From Phenylobacterium sp. (lineage in GTDB: Bacteria > Pseudomonadota > Alphaproteobacteria > Caulobacterales > Caulobacteraceae), in the NCBI GenBank assembly GCA_004799545.1, contig SSMU01000012.1:62001-126000 (forward strand): a stretch of DNA of 64,000 nt, in the 5' to 3' direction. The notes beneath the pieces are model-generated. The model saw nothing but the letters and a program-made list of their open reading frames with translations. It had not been told where the DNA came from and searched no databases. This document shows, one piece after another, positions 41,660 to 54,117 of this stretch. Both the position numbers and the translations under genes were made by a program. How positions within the stretch are numbered: the first letter of the stretch is position 1; the number at the start of each line of letters is the position of its first letter.

Positions 41660-42823
41660 ATGTTCGCTCCCACCGCCCGCCCTGAGGTCCTCGCCCTGCG
41701 CCGGTCCGCCATCCGCGACGTGGCCAACGAGGCCTGGGGACGGCCCGACGTGCTGACCTTCTGGTTCGGCGAGAGCGACCGGCCGACGCCGGCGTTCATC
41801 CGCGAGGCGGGGGCCCGGGCGCTCAGTGAGGGGCGGACCTTCTACACCCACAACCTCGGCACCGCGGAGCTGCGGGGCGCGCTGTCGGACTACCTCGGCG
41901 GCCTGCACGGACGACCGATCGGGACCGAGCGGATCGCGGTCGCCAACTCCGGCGTCAACGCCCTGATGTTGGCCGCCCAGGCGGTGGTCTCGCCGGGTGA
42001 CCGCGTGGTGGTGGTGACGCCGGTCTGGCCCAACGTCATGGAGATTCCGCGCATCCTCTCGGCGACCGTCGAGGGCGTCAGCCTGGAGGCGGCGCAGGGC
42101 AAGTGGCGCCTCGACCTCGACCGGCTGATGGACGCGCTGACGCCGGACACCCGGATGCTGGTGATCAACTCGCCGAACAACCCGACCGGCTGGACGCTGC
42201 CGGCGCAGGACCGGGCGGCGATCCTGGCGCGCTGCCGCCAGTACGGCATCTGGCTGGTGGGCGACGACGTCTATGAGCGGTTGACCTTCGACGGGCGGGC
42301 CTCGGCGCCCTCGTTCCTGGAATTGGCCAAGGACGGCGATCGGGTGATCGGCTGCAACACCTTCTCCAAGGCCTGGCGGATGACCGGCTGGCGGCTGGGC
42401 TGGATGGTGCTGCCGCCGGAGCTGATGGAGCCGATGGGCGTGCTCCTGGAATACAACACCTCCTGCGCGCCGGACTTCGTGCAGGCGGCGGCCGCCACGG
42501 CGCTACGCGACGGCGAGGCCTATGTGGCCGAGGTCCGGGCCGAGCTGGCGGCGGCCAAGGACCAGGTGCTGGCGGCGCTCAGGGCCATGCCGGGCGTCGA
42601 GGCGCCGGAGCCGGACGGCGGCATGTACGCCTTCTTCCGGGTGGCCGGCTGCACGGACTCCGTGGCGCTGGCCAAGCAGATCATCGAAGCGGCGGGCGTC
42701 GGCCTCGCCCCCGGCGTGGCGTTCGGCGACGAGGGCGAGGGCTGGCTCAGGTGGTGCTTCGCCAACCGGCCGGAGAAGAATGCCGCGGGGCTGGAGCGGC
42801 TGGCGGGGTTTCTCGCGCGCTAG
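41660..42823 (+). CDS. Class I/II aminotransferase
   Basis: 387 residues. The PLP motifs are NSPNNPTGW (Asn), GDDVYERL (Asp-Tyr) and the Schiff-base Lys237 in TFSKAWRMTGWRLG, with the carboxylate-binding Arg in LRWCFANR. The fold is that of aspartate/tyrosine-type transaminases and alanine-like enzymes. Substrate is not determined. It follows a 168-base gap without clear sites and is convergent with the hypothetical protein gene at 42839, 15 bases away. Confidence 0.92.
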   Translation: MFAPTARPEVLALRRSAIRDVANEAWGRPDVLTFWFGESDRPTPAFIREAGARALSEGRTFYTHNLGTAELRGALSDYLGGLHGRPIGTERIAVANSGVNALMLAAQAVVSPGDRVVVVTPVWPNVMEIPRILSATVEGVSLEAAQGKWRLDLDRLMDALTPDTRMLVINSPNNPTGWTLPAQDRAAILARCRQYGIWLVGDDVYERLTFDGRASAPSFLELAKDGDRVIGCNTFSKAWRMTGWRLGWMVLPPELMEPMGVLLEYNTSCAPDFVQAAAATALRDGEAYVAEVRAELAAAKDQVLAALRAMPGVEAPEPDGGMYAFFRVAGCTDSVALAKQIIEAAGVGLAPGVAFGDEGEGWLRWCFANRPEKNAAGLERLAGFLAR

Positions 42824-42838
42824 CCCACGCCCGCGAAA

Positions 42839-43495
42839 CTAGTTGTTGGGCGCAGCCGGCGCGTCGGCGGGTTTGTCCGCGGCGGGCGGGGCTTCGGGCG
42901 GCTTGTCGGCGGGCGGCGCGGGGGCGGCGTCGGCCGGGGCGTCCGGGTCGATGTTGGCCTTGAAGGCCGGGCCCATCAGCACGGCGCGTTTCTCGAGCTC
43001 GCGGGCGGTGGTCTGGCAGCGGACCGGCAGCGTCCAGCTCATCCATTCCTGGGCCAGGCGCGCCTTGGTGATGTCGGAGCCGCCGTTCCACATGTTGCGG
43101 CCCTTGACGACCGCGGCCGCGCCGGCGGTGTTGATCGGCCGGAGGCTCGCCTTCTCCGCGGCGGTGAGGGCGGCCTGGAAGCGCCTCAGGTCGGCGCGGG
43201 CCTGGACCTGCTGGTCGGCGTAGACCTTGAGGTCGTCCTCCAGCCGGGAGCCCGGGCGGCGGAACTCGCCCTCGATGCGGGTGACCTCCGGCATCACCTG
43301 GTCGTGCAGCTCGAGGTAGCCGCGCAGCGCCCCGTAGCACCAGGCCACGAACTGATAGTCGTCGTGCGGCGCGCCGGCCGGAAAGCCGGCTTCGGGCGCG
43401 GCGGCGGCGTCGGCGGGCGGCGGTGGCGCGGCCTGGCCCTCGGCGGCGGCCGGCTGGGCGAAGGCGAAGGCGAGGGCGAGGGCGAAGACCAACAT
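42839..43495 (-). CDS. Secreted hypothetical protein, Pro/Ala-rich ends
   Basis: 218 residues. A signal peptide (ALALAFAFAQPAAAEG) and a Pro/Ala-rich stretch precede a middle domain (DDYQFVAWCYGALRGYLELHDQVMPEV) and a Pro/Ala/Lys-rich C-terminus. The helical middle is conserved-looking in Caulobacteraceae but unassigned. It lies 37 bases downstream of the hydantoinase gene on the same strand and may be cotranscribed. Function unknown. Confidence 0.7.
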   Translation of the reverse strand: MLVFALALAFAFAQPAAAEGQAAPPPPADAAAAPEAGFPAGAPHDDYQFVAWCYGALRGYLELHDQVMPEVTRIEGEFRRPGSRLEDDLKVYADQQVQARADLRRFQAALTAAEKASLRPINTAGAAAVVKGRNMWNGGSDITKARLAQEWMSWTLPVRCQTTARELEKRAVLMGPAFKANIDPDAPADAAPAPPADKPPEAPPAADKPADAPAAPNN

Positions 43496-43532
43496 CAGGC
43501 GGGAAACCTCTGAACTCTATCTCTCTTGGACG

Positions 43533-47168
<3,636 letters not shown>

Positions 47169-47228
47169 AACTTAACACTCCTAAGATTGTCCGCGGCGAT
47201 CCGAGGCTTTAGGCTAGGTGTCGTCAAC

Positions 47229-47924
47229 ATGAGCTTCTGGCGCAACATCGCAGGCCTCGCGGTCAAGAACCTCGACGAGGCGGAATGCCCCGACTGTCCC
47301 GCAGGACTGCCGGGCGAGGATCCTGCGTTCTCGACGGCGGTGACCGCGCTGGGCGCCAAGCTCGCCAAGGCCGACGGCCGCGCCCAGGCCAGCGAATACG
47401 ACACCTTCTCCCAGGTGTTCCAGGCCGAGCCCGGCAGCGAGGGCAATGTGCGCCGGCTCTACCAGCTGGCCCGGCAGACCACCCGCGGCTTCGAGAGCTA
47501 CGCGCGACGGTTGGCCAAGCGCTACCGCAGCTGCCCGCAGATCCTCGAGGACGTGCTGGACGGCCTGTTCCATATCGCCGGCGCCGACGGGGCGGTGACC
47601 ACCGAGGAGCTGACCTATCTGGAACGGGTGGGGGAGCTGTTCGGCTTCTCGCCCCTGGTGTTCCGCCGGCTGAAGGCCACCCACCTCGGCTTCGACAACG
47701 ACGATCCCTACGCCGTGCTCGGCGTGCGCCACGACGCCTCCGACGAGGTGCTGCGGGCGGCGTGGAAGGCGGCGCTGTCGGAAGCCCATCCCGATCGTGC
47801 GCGGGCCCGCGGCCTGCCTTCCGAATTCATCGAGGTGGCGGAGGCCAAGTCGGCCTCGATCAACGCGGCCTTCGACGCCGCCATGCGCGAACGCCGGGCG
47901 ATGGCGCTCAAGGGCGCGGCATAA
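47229..47924 (+). CDS. TerB and J-domain protein (DjlA-like cochaperone)
   Basis: 231 residues. Residues about 35-150 are TerB-like (AKADGRAQASEYDTFSQVF, then FHIAGADGAVTTEELTYLERV). The C-terminal 65 residues are a J domain (DPYAVLGVRHDASDEVLRAAW, HPD in SEAHPDRARA) that would stimulate DnaK. A short N-terminal segment has a CPDCPAG motif, which may bind metal. DjlA itself has a membrane anchor; none is obvious here. It is divergent from the hydantoinase gene, 60 bases apart. Confidence 0.88.
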   Translation: MSFWRNIAGLAVKNLDEAECPDCPAGLPGEDPAFSTAVTALGAKLAKADGRAQASEYDTFSQVFQAEPGSEGNVRRLYQLARQTTRGFESYARRLAKRYRSCPQILEDVLDGLFHIAGADGAVTTEELTYLERVGELFGFSPLVFRRLKATHLGFDNDDPYAVLGVRHDASDEVLRAAWKAALSEAHPDRARARGLPSEFIEVAEAKSASINAAFDAAMRERRAMALKGAA

Positions 47925-47969
47925 TCGCAGCAAGGCCAAGCTTCCGCCGTGAATTCACCCCATCTTCAG

Positions 47970-47999
47970 TTGACGGTTGCAACCGTGAAGCCGACTAAT
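47970..47999 (+). promoter_or_regulatory. Predicted sigma-70 promoter with overlapping palindrome
   Basis: TTGACG (47970-47975) and ACTAAT (47994-47999) are spaced by 18 bases. A perfect 14-base palindrome, ACGGTTGCAACCGT (47973-47986), overlaps the -35 element and could be a regulator site for the gene at 48039. Confidence 0.4.
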
Positions 48000-48038
48000 C
48001 TCGTTATGGACCTCGGCTGAGGCCTTGAAGGAATATCC

Positions 48039-48326
48039 ATGGTGAAGGAATTCGCCGCCCGGAACGGGTCCGCCCTGCGCAGCCTCGCCGCCATCGGCGC
48101 GACGCTTGCGGCCATTGCGGCGGTGATCGTGGGCGCGGTGCTGGCGGTGGTGTTCGCCGCCACGGTGGCGGTGATCGCAATCATGTCGAGTGCGCTGCTG
48201 GCCCTGGCCGGCCTCGCCCTTCGCGCCCGACGCACGGCGCGGGCCCGCCGCGACGACGGCGTCATCGAAGCCCGCCACCTGGGCGGCCACCACTGGGTGG
48301 CCTACGGCTGGAACGAACGCAGCTAG
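48039..48326 (+). CDS. Small membrane protein (95 aa)
   Basis: 95 residues. Two hydrophobic helices (IGATLAAIAAVIVGAVLAVVFA and TVAVIAIMSSALLALAGLAL) are followed by a basic stretch (RARRTARARRDD) and a soluble end (EARHLGGHHWVAYGW). The protein has the look of small inner-membrane proteins of unknown function. AAGGA lies 6 bases before the ATG, and a promoter with a palindrome lies at 47970-47999. Confidence 0.65.
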   Translation: MVKEFAARNGSALRSLAAIGATLAAIAAVIVGAVLAVVFAATVAVIAIMSSALLALAGLALRARRTARARRDDGVIEARHLGGHHWVAYGWNERS

Positions 48327-48411
48327 ACGACCTGCCTGTCGCAGCGTCACGCTTGAGCGGATAGCCCCGCCCCTCTACGGTCCCGGTTCAAACAAACGTT
48401 GGGAGGACGGG

Positions 48412-48702
48412 ATGACGATTGGGGTGATCGCGACGCTGAAGATCCAGGCGGACAAGACCGCCGAGTTCGAGGCCTTCTTCGGCGAGCTCGCCAAGCAGGT
48501 GCGGGCCAACGAGCCCGGCAACATCGCCTATCAGCTGACCAAGAGCCGGACCGAGCCCGACACCTACAAGGTGCTCGAGCTCTACAAGGACCAGGACGCC
48601 CTAACCCACCACGGCGGCACCGACTACTTCAAGGCCGCGGGCCCGAAGTTCGGCGCCGTGCTCGGCGGCCGTCCGGAGATCGAATACCTCGACGGCGTGT
48701 GA
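48412..48702 (+). CDS. Antibiotic biosynthesis monooxygenase (ABM) domain protein
   Basis: 96 residues. VIATLKIQADKTAEFEAFFGEL, then EPGNIAYQLTKSRTEPDTYKVLELYKD, then HGGTDYFK, are the ABM dimeric barrel signature, shared by YgiN-like quinol monooxygenases. Cofactor-free redox chemistry is known for a few. GGGAGGAC lies before ATG 48412. The gene ends near a hairpin terminator that separates it from the convergent CHRD gene. Confidence 0.88.
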   Translation: MTIGVIATLKIQADKTAEFEAFFGELAKQVRANEPGNIAYQLTKSRTEPDTYKVLELYKDQDALTHHGGTDYFKAAGPKFGAVLGGRPEIEYLDGV

Positions 48703-48703
48703 T

Positions 48704-48728
48704 TTCCCTCCCCATGAAGGGGAGGGAA
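48704..48728. terminator. Hairpin between convergent ABM and CHRD genes
   Basis: Perfect 10-bp arms (TTCCCTCCCC and GGGGAGGGAA) flank ATGAA. It lies in the 31-base gap between two convergent stop codons and is likely a bidirectional terminator. It also resembles the C/G-rich arms at 56589-56733. Confidence 0.6.
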
Positions 48729-48733
48729 GGCCC

Positions 48734-49156
48734 TTATTTCCCCAGCTGACCGCGGATCGCGCCGGCCTTGAAGGTCGCGGTGTGGACGTTGACGTAGTAG
48801 TCGCCGGGATGGGCCGCGATATCGCCGGCCACGGCCGCGTCGGCCGTCGCGCAGCCGGCGCTGTGGCCGTTGGCGTCGGGCGGCGTCAGGGCCACGGCGA
48901 CGCCGCCGGCCACGTCCGGGCCGCCCTTGTGGATGTGGGCCATGGTGGCGCCGGGAAGCTCGTGGGTCTGCAGGTCCCAGCAGACCTGGGTGTCCTTGAT
49001 GGTGATCTTGGCCGTGCCCGTGCCCTTGGGATCGGCGGCGGTCGGCTTCTCGTTGGCGCCGTTCATCTTGGTGGTGAAGGTCTGTGCCATGGCCTGGCCG
49101 GAGAGGCCTGCAAGGCTCACCGCGGCGACGGTGGCGACGGCGAAACGCATGTTCAT
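48734..49156 (-). CDS. CHRD domain protein, secreted (copy 1)
   Basis: 140 residues. The signal peptide ends AMAQT. GTGTAKITIKD, then VCWDLQTHELPGATMAHIHKG and GAIRGQL, are the CHRD motif, a fold first named in chordin. Bacterial CHRD proteins are exported and unassigned. GGGAGG lies 6 bases before ATG 49156, which is why it is preferred to the ATG two codons earlier. A tandem paralogue begins 171 bases upstream with a matching leader. Confidence 0.9.
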   Translation of the reverse strand: MNMRFAVATVAAVSLAGLSGQAMAQTFTTKMNGANEKPTAADPKGTGTAKITIKDTQVCWDLQTHELPGATMAHIHKGGPDVAGGVAVALTPPDANGHSAGCATADAAVAGDIAAHPGDYYVNVHTATFKAGAIRGQLGK

Positions 49157-49273
49157 GATCATCCTCCCAGGTCCCCCGACCTGACGGCGCGAAGAGAAGA
49201 CCCCTTACGCCCCGGTCGTCAACTTGGCTCGTCCCGCGATGCTTCGCGGAGAGGCCTCAGATCCGGGGCGACA

Positions 49274-49303
49274 CCTCCCCCGTCGTCTTCGCGACGAGGG
49301 AGG
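49274..49303. terminator. Hairpin between tandem CHRD genes
   Basis: CCTCCCCCGTCG pairs with CGACGAGGGAGG with one mismatch around TCTTCG. It lies between the stop of copy 2 and the leader of copy 1. It could end transcription of copy 2 or be another palindromic repeat. Confidence 0.5.
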
Positions 49304-49326
49304 AGGGCGACAGGGGAGGACGACGA

Positions 49327-49752
49327 CTAATTCCCGAGCTGACCGCGGATCGCGCCGGCCGGGAAGGCCGGGGTGTGGACGTTGACGTAGTAGCCGCGGG
49401 GGTCGGCGGCGAGGTCCCTGCCGACCCCCGCGGTGACCCGGGCGCAGCCCTGGCTATGGCCGTTGGAGTCGGGCGGGGTGAGCGCCACGGCGACGCTGCC
49501 GGCTTCGTTGGGGCCGCCCCGGTGGATGTGGGCGGCGGTGGCGCCCGGCAGGTCCTTGGTCTGCAGGTCCCAGCACACCTGCTTCTCGTCCTTGATCGTG
49601 ACCTTGACCCTGCCAGACCCCCTGGGGTCGGCGCGGCTGGGCTTCTCGTAGGCGCCGCTCAGCGAAGCCCTGAGCACGGTGTCGGCAGCCAGAGCCTGGC
49701 CGGCGAGCAAGCTGGCGGCCGCGGCGGCCGCAACGGCGAAACGCATCTTCAT
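49327..49752 (-). CDS. CHRD domain protein, secreted (copy 2)
   Basis: 141 residues. The signal peptide ends QALAAD. VKVTIKDEKQVCWDLQTKDL and then PGATAAHIHRGGP and GAIRGQL are the CHRD pattern. It is clearly paralogous to the downstream copy; the ribosome site (GGGAGG, six bases before ATG) and the sequence around it are also shared, so the duplication took the leader along. Function unknown. Confidence 0.9.
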   Translation of the reverse strand: MKMRFAVAAAAAASLLAGQALAADTVLRASLSGAYEKPSRADPRGSGRVKVTIKDEKQVCWDLQTKDLPGATAAHIHRGGPNEAGSVAVALTPPDSNGHSQGCARVTAGVGRDLAADPRGYYVNVHTPAFPAGAIRGQLGN

Positions 49753-49896
49753 GGTGATCCTCCCAGGTCCTCCGACCTGAGGGCCAGATGAGACACCGCT
49801 CAGTGTTACACGGTTAACGCCGGCGCCGGAACTGCGGGCCGGCCCCCCTCCGGGATGACCGCCGAGAGGAAATGACAGTTGGCGTAGCGGCCTGGC

Positions 49897-51174
49897 TCAG
49901 GTCCGCGTGGGGATCACCACCGGCAGGGACTCGTAGCCGTGCACGAAGGAGGAGGGGACGCGGCGCGGGGCGCCCACCACCTCGATCTTCGGGAAACGGG
50001 CGAGGATCTCCTCCCAAATGATCTTCAGCTGCAGCTCGGCCAGGCGGTTGCCGACGCAGCGGTGGATGCCGAAGCCGAAGGAGAGGTGCTGGCGCACCCG
50101 CGGGCGCTCGATCCAGTAGTCGTTGGGCCGCTCGATGACCTCTTCGTCGCGGTTGCCGGAGACGTACCACATGGCGACCTTGTCGCCTTCCTTGATGGTC
50201 TTGCCGCCCAGCTCGAAGTCCCTGAGCGCGCGGCGGCGCATGTAGGCGAGCGGCGTCTGCCAGCGGATGGTCTCGGAGACCATGGACGGGATCAGGGCGG
50301 GGTTGGCGCGGAGCGCCCGCTCCTGATCGGGGTTCTGGCTGAGGGCGTAGATCGAGCCGGTGATGGTGTTGCGGGTGGTGTCGTTGCCGCCGACGATCAA
50401 GAGGATCAGGTTCCCGAGGTACTCCATGCGGTCCATGTCCTTGGTGGACTCGCCGTGCGCCAGCATGGAGATCAGGTCGGGCTTGGGCGGGGCGGCGACG
50501 CGCTCGTTCCACAGGCGCATGAAGTAGTCGACGCACTCGAACAGCTCCATCCGGCGCTGCTCCTCGGCCTTCTCCGGATCGGTCGATGCGAACAGGCCGC
50601 TGTCGGGCGCCCCGGTGGCCACGTCGGACCAGCGGGTGAGCTTGCGGCGGTCCTCCCAGGGAAAGTCGAACAGGATCGCCAGCGTCATGGTGGTGAGCTC
50701 GATGGAGACCTTGTCCACCCAGTCGAATTCCTGGCCGATCGGCAGGTCGTCGAGGATCTCGGCGGCCCGGGCGCGGATCACCCCCTCCATCTTGGCGAGG
50801 TTCGGGCCGGCGACGATGGGCGAGACCGTCTTGCGCTGCACGTCGTGCTTGGGCGGGTCCATGGCGATGAACATCGGCAGGGTGAAGTCTTCCGCCGGAT
50901 CGGGCAGGACGATGGTCGGGATCGAGGAGAACACCTCGTGGTTGGTGTCCACCGCCATGATGTCGTTGTAGCGGGTGACCGACCAGTAGCCGCCGACGTC
51001 GCCCTCCTCGGACACCGCCCAGTGGACGGGGTCTTCCTTGCGCAGCCGCTCGAAGTAGGGGTGCCAGGTATCGGTGCGGAAGAGCTCCGGATCGGCCGGA
51101 TTGATCTCCTCGATGGGCATGGCATAGGCCGCCTCCCGCGCCGCGCGCTTCACGTCGATCGAGCCGTCGTCCAT
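49897..51174 (-). CDS. Cytochrome P450, CYP153-like
   Basis: 425 residues. Heme ligand Cys373 is in FGFGIHRCVGNRLAELQ, the I-helix is VGGNDTTRN, and the ExxR is in SETIRWQTPLAYMRRRA. Long identical-looking blocks (FIAMDPPKHDVQRKTVSPIV, LGNLILLIVGGNDTTRN, MWYVSGNRD) point to CYP153, which hydroxylates the terminal carbon of alkanes and fatty acids. AGGAGG lies 5 bases before ATG 51174. No ferredoxin or reductase gene is next to it, so electrons must come from partners elsewhere. Confidence 0.88.
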   Translation of the reverse strand: MDDGSIDVKRAAREAAYAMPIEEINPADPELFRTDTWHPYFERLRKEDPVHWAVSEEGDVGGYWSVTRYNDIMAVDTNHEVFSSIPTIVLPDPAEDFTLPMFIAMDPPKHDVQRKTVSPIVAGPNLAKMEGVIRARAAEILDDLPIGQEFDWVDKVSIELTTMTLAILFDFPWEDRRKLTRWSDVATGAPDSGLFASTDPEKAEEQRRMELFECVDYFMRLWNERVAAPPKPDLISMLAHGESTKDMDRMEYLGNLILLIVGGNDTTRNTITGSIYALSQNPDQERALRANPALIPSMVSETIRWQTPLAYMRRRALRDFELGGKTIKEGDKVAMWYVSGNRDEEVIERPNDYWIERPRVRQHLSFGFGIHRCVGNRLAELQLKIIWEEILARFPKIEVVGAPRRVPSSFVHGYESLPVVIPTRT

Positions 51175-51263
51175 GGGAACCTCCTGGGGTGAGGTGATCA
51201 TGGCTCACCTGAGGGACGCGAACAAGTTGACGCGGGCGTCATGTTCATTGGCGGACTGGTGAC

Positions 51264-51292
51264 ATGACGCTGTCAGCGGGCGTGGCTAGAAT
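51264..51292 (+). promoter_or_regulatory. Predicted promoter giving a leaderless transcript (GFA gene)
   Basis: ATGACG (51264-51269), a 17-base spacer and TAGAAT (51287-51292) fit a sigma-70 promoter. The start codon is 7 bases after the -10 element and no ribosome site precedes it, so transcription should begin at or near the ATG. Confidence 0.5.
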
Positions 51293-51298
51293 AGTCCC

Positions 51299-51766
51299 AT
51301 GAGCGAATTGACCGGCGGATGCCCCTGCGGAGCCGTGCGGTACCGGATGATGTCCGGTCCGCTGTTCGTGAACTGCTGCCATTGCCAGGATTGCCAGCGG
51401 CAGGTCGGCTCTGCCTTCGTGATCAACGCGATCATCGAGCTGGACCGCCTGGAGGTGCTCTCGGGCGAGCTGAAGGCGGTGCGGATGCCGACCGAGAGCG
51501 GGCGGGCGCACGACGTCTATCGCTGCACGGCCTGCGACACCGCGCTGTGGTCCGATTACGGCGGCATGCCGTTCCGCTTCCTGCGGGCGACGACGCTGGA
51601 TGACCGCGGCGCGCTGGCGCCGGACGCGCATATCTTCACGCGGTCCAAGCTGCCGTGGGTGCAGATCCCGGCCGACCAGCCGGCCTTCGATGTGTTCTAC
51701 GACCCGCAGGTCCAGTGGCCCGCCGAGACGCAGGCGCGGTGGCAGGCGGCGATGGCCAAACGCTAG
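51299..51766 (+). CDS. GFA (glutathione-dependent formaldehyde-activating) family protein
   Basis: 155 residues. GGCPCGAVRY, VNCCHCQDCQRQVGSAFV and VYRCTACDTAL supply the six to seven Cys ligands of the two zinc sites of this fold. Gfa of Paracoccus makes S-hydroxymethylglutathione; most homologues have no proven role. The gene seems to be leaderless. Its end overlaps the convergent SMP-30 gene by 4 bases. Confidence 0.9.
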   Translation: MSELTGGCPCGAVRYRMMSGPLFVNCCHCQDCQRQVGSAFVINAIIELDRLEVLSGELKAVRMPTESGRAHDVYRCTACDTALWSDYGGMPFRFLRATTLDDRGALAPDAHIFTRSKLPWVQIPADQPAFDVFYDPQVQWPAETQARWQAAMAKR

Positions 51767-52674
51767 GCGTTGAAGTTCAACTTCAGGCCCGGGCGCGGCC
51801 AGCGGCATTTGTAGAGCTTGCCGGTGGAGGAGGCGGTGATCCAGGCGTCCATCATGTCGCCGCCGCCAAAGCAGATGTTGGTGCACACGAGGTCCGGGAA
51901 GGCGAAGTGCTCGGTCGTCCCGCTGGGGTCGAAGGCGGTGACGCCACCGTTGATGATGGTCGCCACGCAGACCTTGCCGGAGGCCTCAACCGCCAGGCTG
52001 TCGAGGTAGCAGAAGTCCGGCAGGTTGCAGATCACCCGGCCCGGCGCGAAGCCGGGCGGCGGGGCGAGCTCGCCGGGGCCGGCCACGTCGAAGGCCCACA
52101 GGCGCGCGAGCTGAGTGTCGGCCAGGTAGACCACCTTCTCGTCGGGCGAGAGGCCGATGCCGTTGGGTGAGATCAGGTGATCGCGCTGCCGGCTGATCGC
52201 GCTGCCGTCCGGCTTGGCGTAGTAGATGCCGCCGAACTTGCGGCCGTCCGGCGTCGAGCAGCCGTGGTCGGAGAACCAGATGCCGCCGGCCTTGTCGAAC
52301 ACCAGGTCGTTGGGGCCCACCAGCCGCTTGCCCTCGCACGCCTCATAGAGGGTGGTGAGCTTGTCGCTCTTCAGGTCGAAGCGCTGGATCGCGCCGCCGG
52401 TGTGGCTGGCCGGCGTCGGGCCGGGGATGGTGAGGCCGCCCACGTCCAGCCACTCGAACGAGCCGCCGTTGTTGGTGATGTAGATGGCGCCGTCCGGGCC
52501 GATGGCCGCGCCGTTCGGGCCGCCGCCGGTCTCGACCACGGTCTCCTTGGCGCCGTCGGGCTTCACGCGGGTCAGCCGCTGGCCCTTGATCTCGGTGAGG
52601 ATGACCGATCCGTCGGCCATGGCGATCGGGCCTTCGGGGAACTCCAGGCCTTCGGCGACCAGCTGGATGTCCAT
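51763..52674 (-). CDS. SMP-30/gluconolactonase-like protein
   Basis: 303 residues forming a six-bladed propeller: LEFPEGPIAMADGSVILTEI, then GPNGAAIGPDGAIYITNN, GPNDLVFDKAGGIWFSDHG and SPNGIGLSPDEKVVYLADT carry the repeating blades and the Glu/Asn/Asp metal ligands. Members hydrolyse lactones with Ca2+ or Zn2+. GGGAGGGA lies before ATG 52674. The frame upstream is open but lacks blade features. Which lactone is hydrolysed is unknown. Confidence 0.9.
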   Translation of the reverse strand: MDIQLVAEGLEFPEGPIAMADGSVILTEIKGQRLTRVKPDGAKETVVETGGGPNGAAIGPDGAIYITNNGGSFEWLDVGGLTIPGPTPASHTGGAIQRFDLKSDKLTTLYEACEGKRLVGPNDLVFDKAGGIWFSDHGCSTPDGRKFGGIYYAKPDGSAISRQRDHLISPNGIGLSPDEKVVYLADTQLARLWAFDVAGPGELAPPPGFAPGRVICNLPDFCYLDSLAVEASGKVCVATIINGGVTAFDPSGTTEHFAFPDLVCTNICFGGGDMMDAWITASSTGKLYKCRWPRPGLKLNFNA

Positions 52675-52756
52675 GGTGACGTCTCCCTCCCGACAGTTCT
52701 GATTTTCGCCGACTATAGCCGAGCGACGCGGCGGCAGGGGAAGGCCGAAAATCGGC

Positions 52757-53275
<519 letters not shown>

Positions 53276-53377
53276 GGACGGGTCTTAGCGCGCCGCGGGC
53301 GGTATCGTCACGGCCGGCCGTTGCGGGCGGACGCCGGAAGGCCCAGCTAACGAGCTCCGATGGCGATGGAGGCGACG

Positions 53378-53803
53378 ATGATCCGCAAGGCGAACGCAGT
53401 CTGGCAGGGCTCCGGCCGCGACGGGACGGGGCGGCTGACCTCGGCCTCGGGCGTGCTGTCCGAGGCCAACTATGGCTACAAGACCCGCTTCGAGAACGAG
53501 GCCGGCACCAATCCGGAGGAGCTGCTGGCCGCGTCGCACGCCGGCTGCTTCACCATGGCGGTGGCGTTCGGCCTGCAGCAGGCGGGCTTCACTGCCGACG
53601 AGCTGAAGACCGAGGCGGCGGTCAGCCTCGATCCCGATGGCCAGGGCTTCAAGATCAGCAAGTCGGCGCTGACCTTGCGGGCCAGGATCCCGGGCATCGA
53701 CGCCGCCAAGTTCCAGGAGATTGCCAAGGGCGCGGAGAAGAACTGCCCGATCTCCAAGGTGCTGAACGCCGAGATCACCCTCGACGCGGCGCTGGAGGCC
53801 TAA
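53378..53803 (+). CDS. OsmC/Ohr family peroxiredoxin-like protein
   Basis: 141 residues. FENEAGTNPEELLAASHAGCFTMAVA holds the first redox Cys, and KGAEKNCPISKVL holds the second, as in OsmC, which reduces organic hydroperoxides. GGAGG lies 5 bases before ATG 53378, preferred to ATG 53360. It sits on the opposite strand between folA and the MazG-like gene, splitting what is often a thyA-folA unit. Its last four bases overlap the MazG-like gene. Confidence 0.9.
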   Translation: MIRKANAVWQGSGRDGTGRLTSASGVLSEANYGYKTRFENEAGTNPEELLAASHAGCFTMAVAFGLQQAGFTADELKTEAAVSLDPDGQGFKISKSALTLRARIPGIDAAKFQEIAKGAEKNCPISKVLNAEITLDAALEA

Positions 53804-54117
53804 GCGGCCTTCTCGTCCAGCCAGGCGAGCCACTTGGCGCGGACGGCGGCCTCCGGGTCGATGCCGAAGCGGCGGCAGTAGAGCAGCAGCTGGCAGAGCA
53901 CGTCGGCGGCCTCGTCGGCGCGGGCCTGGTCGGGGACGCTGCCGCGCCCGCGGCCGGAGAGCTTGAGGTGCGCCTGGGCGAGCTCGCCCAGCTCCTCCTG
54001 CAGCTTGATCAGGAACCAGTCGTCATTGCGCTCGATGCCGTATTTGCCGGCGTAGATGTCGCTGATCTCGGCCGCGGCCTCGGAAAGCTCGTCGAGGGTG
54101 AGGCCGGTGCGCTCCAT
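53800..54117 (-). CDS. MazG-like NTP pyrophosphohydrolase
   Basis: 105 residues. KLQEELGELAQAHLKL is the ExxE part and ADEAADVLCQLLLYCRRFG the ExxD part of the MazG/all-alpha NTP-PPase metal site. These enzymes remove abnormal or surplus nucleoside triphosphates. It starts at 54117 on the last base of the thyA stop codon (TGATG), so the two are coupled. Pairing with thymidylate synthase suggests a nucleotide-pool role. Confidence 0.82.
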   Translation of the reverse strand: MERTGLTLDELSEAAAEISDIYAGKYGIERNDDWFLIKLQEELGELAQAHLKLSGRGRGSVPDQARADEAADVLCQLLLYCRRFGIDPEAAVRAKWLAWLDEKAA

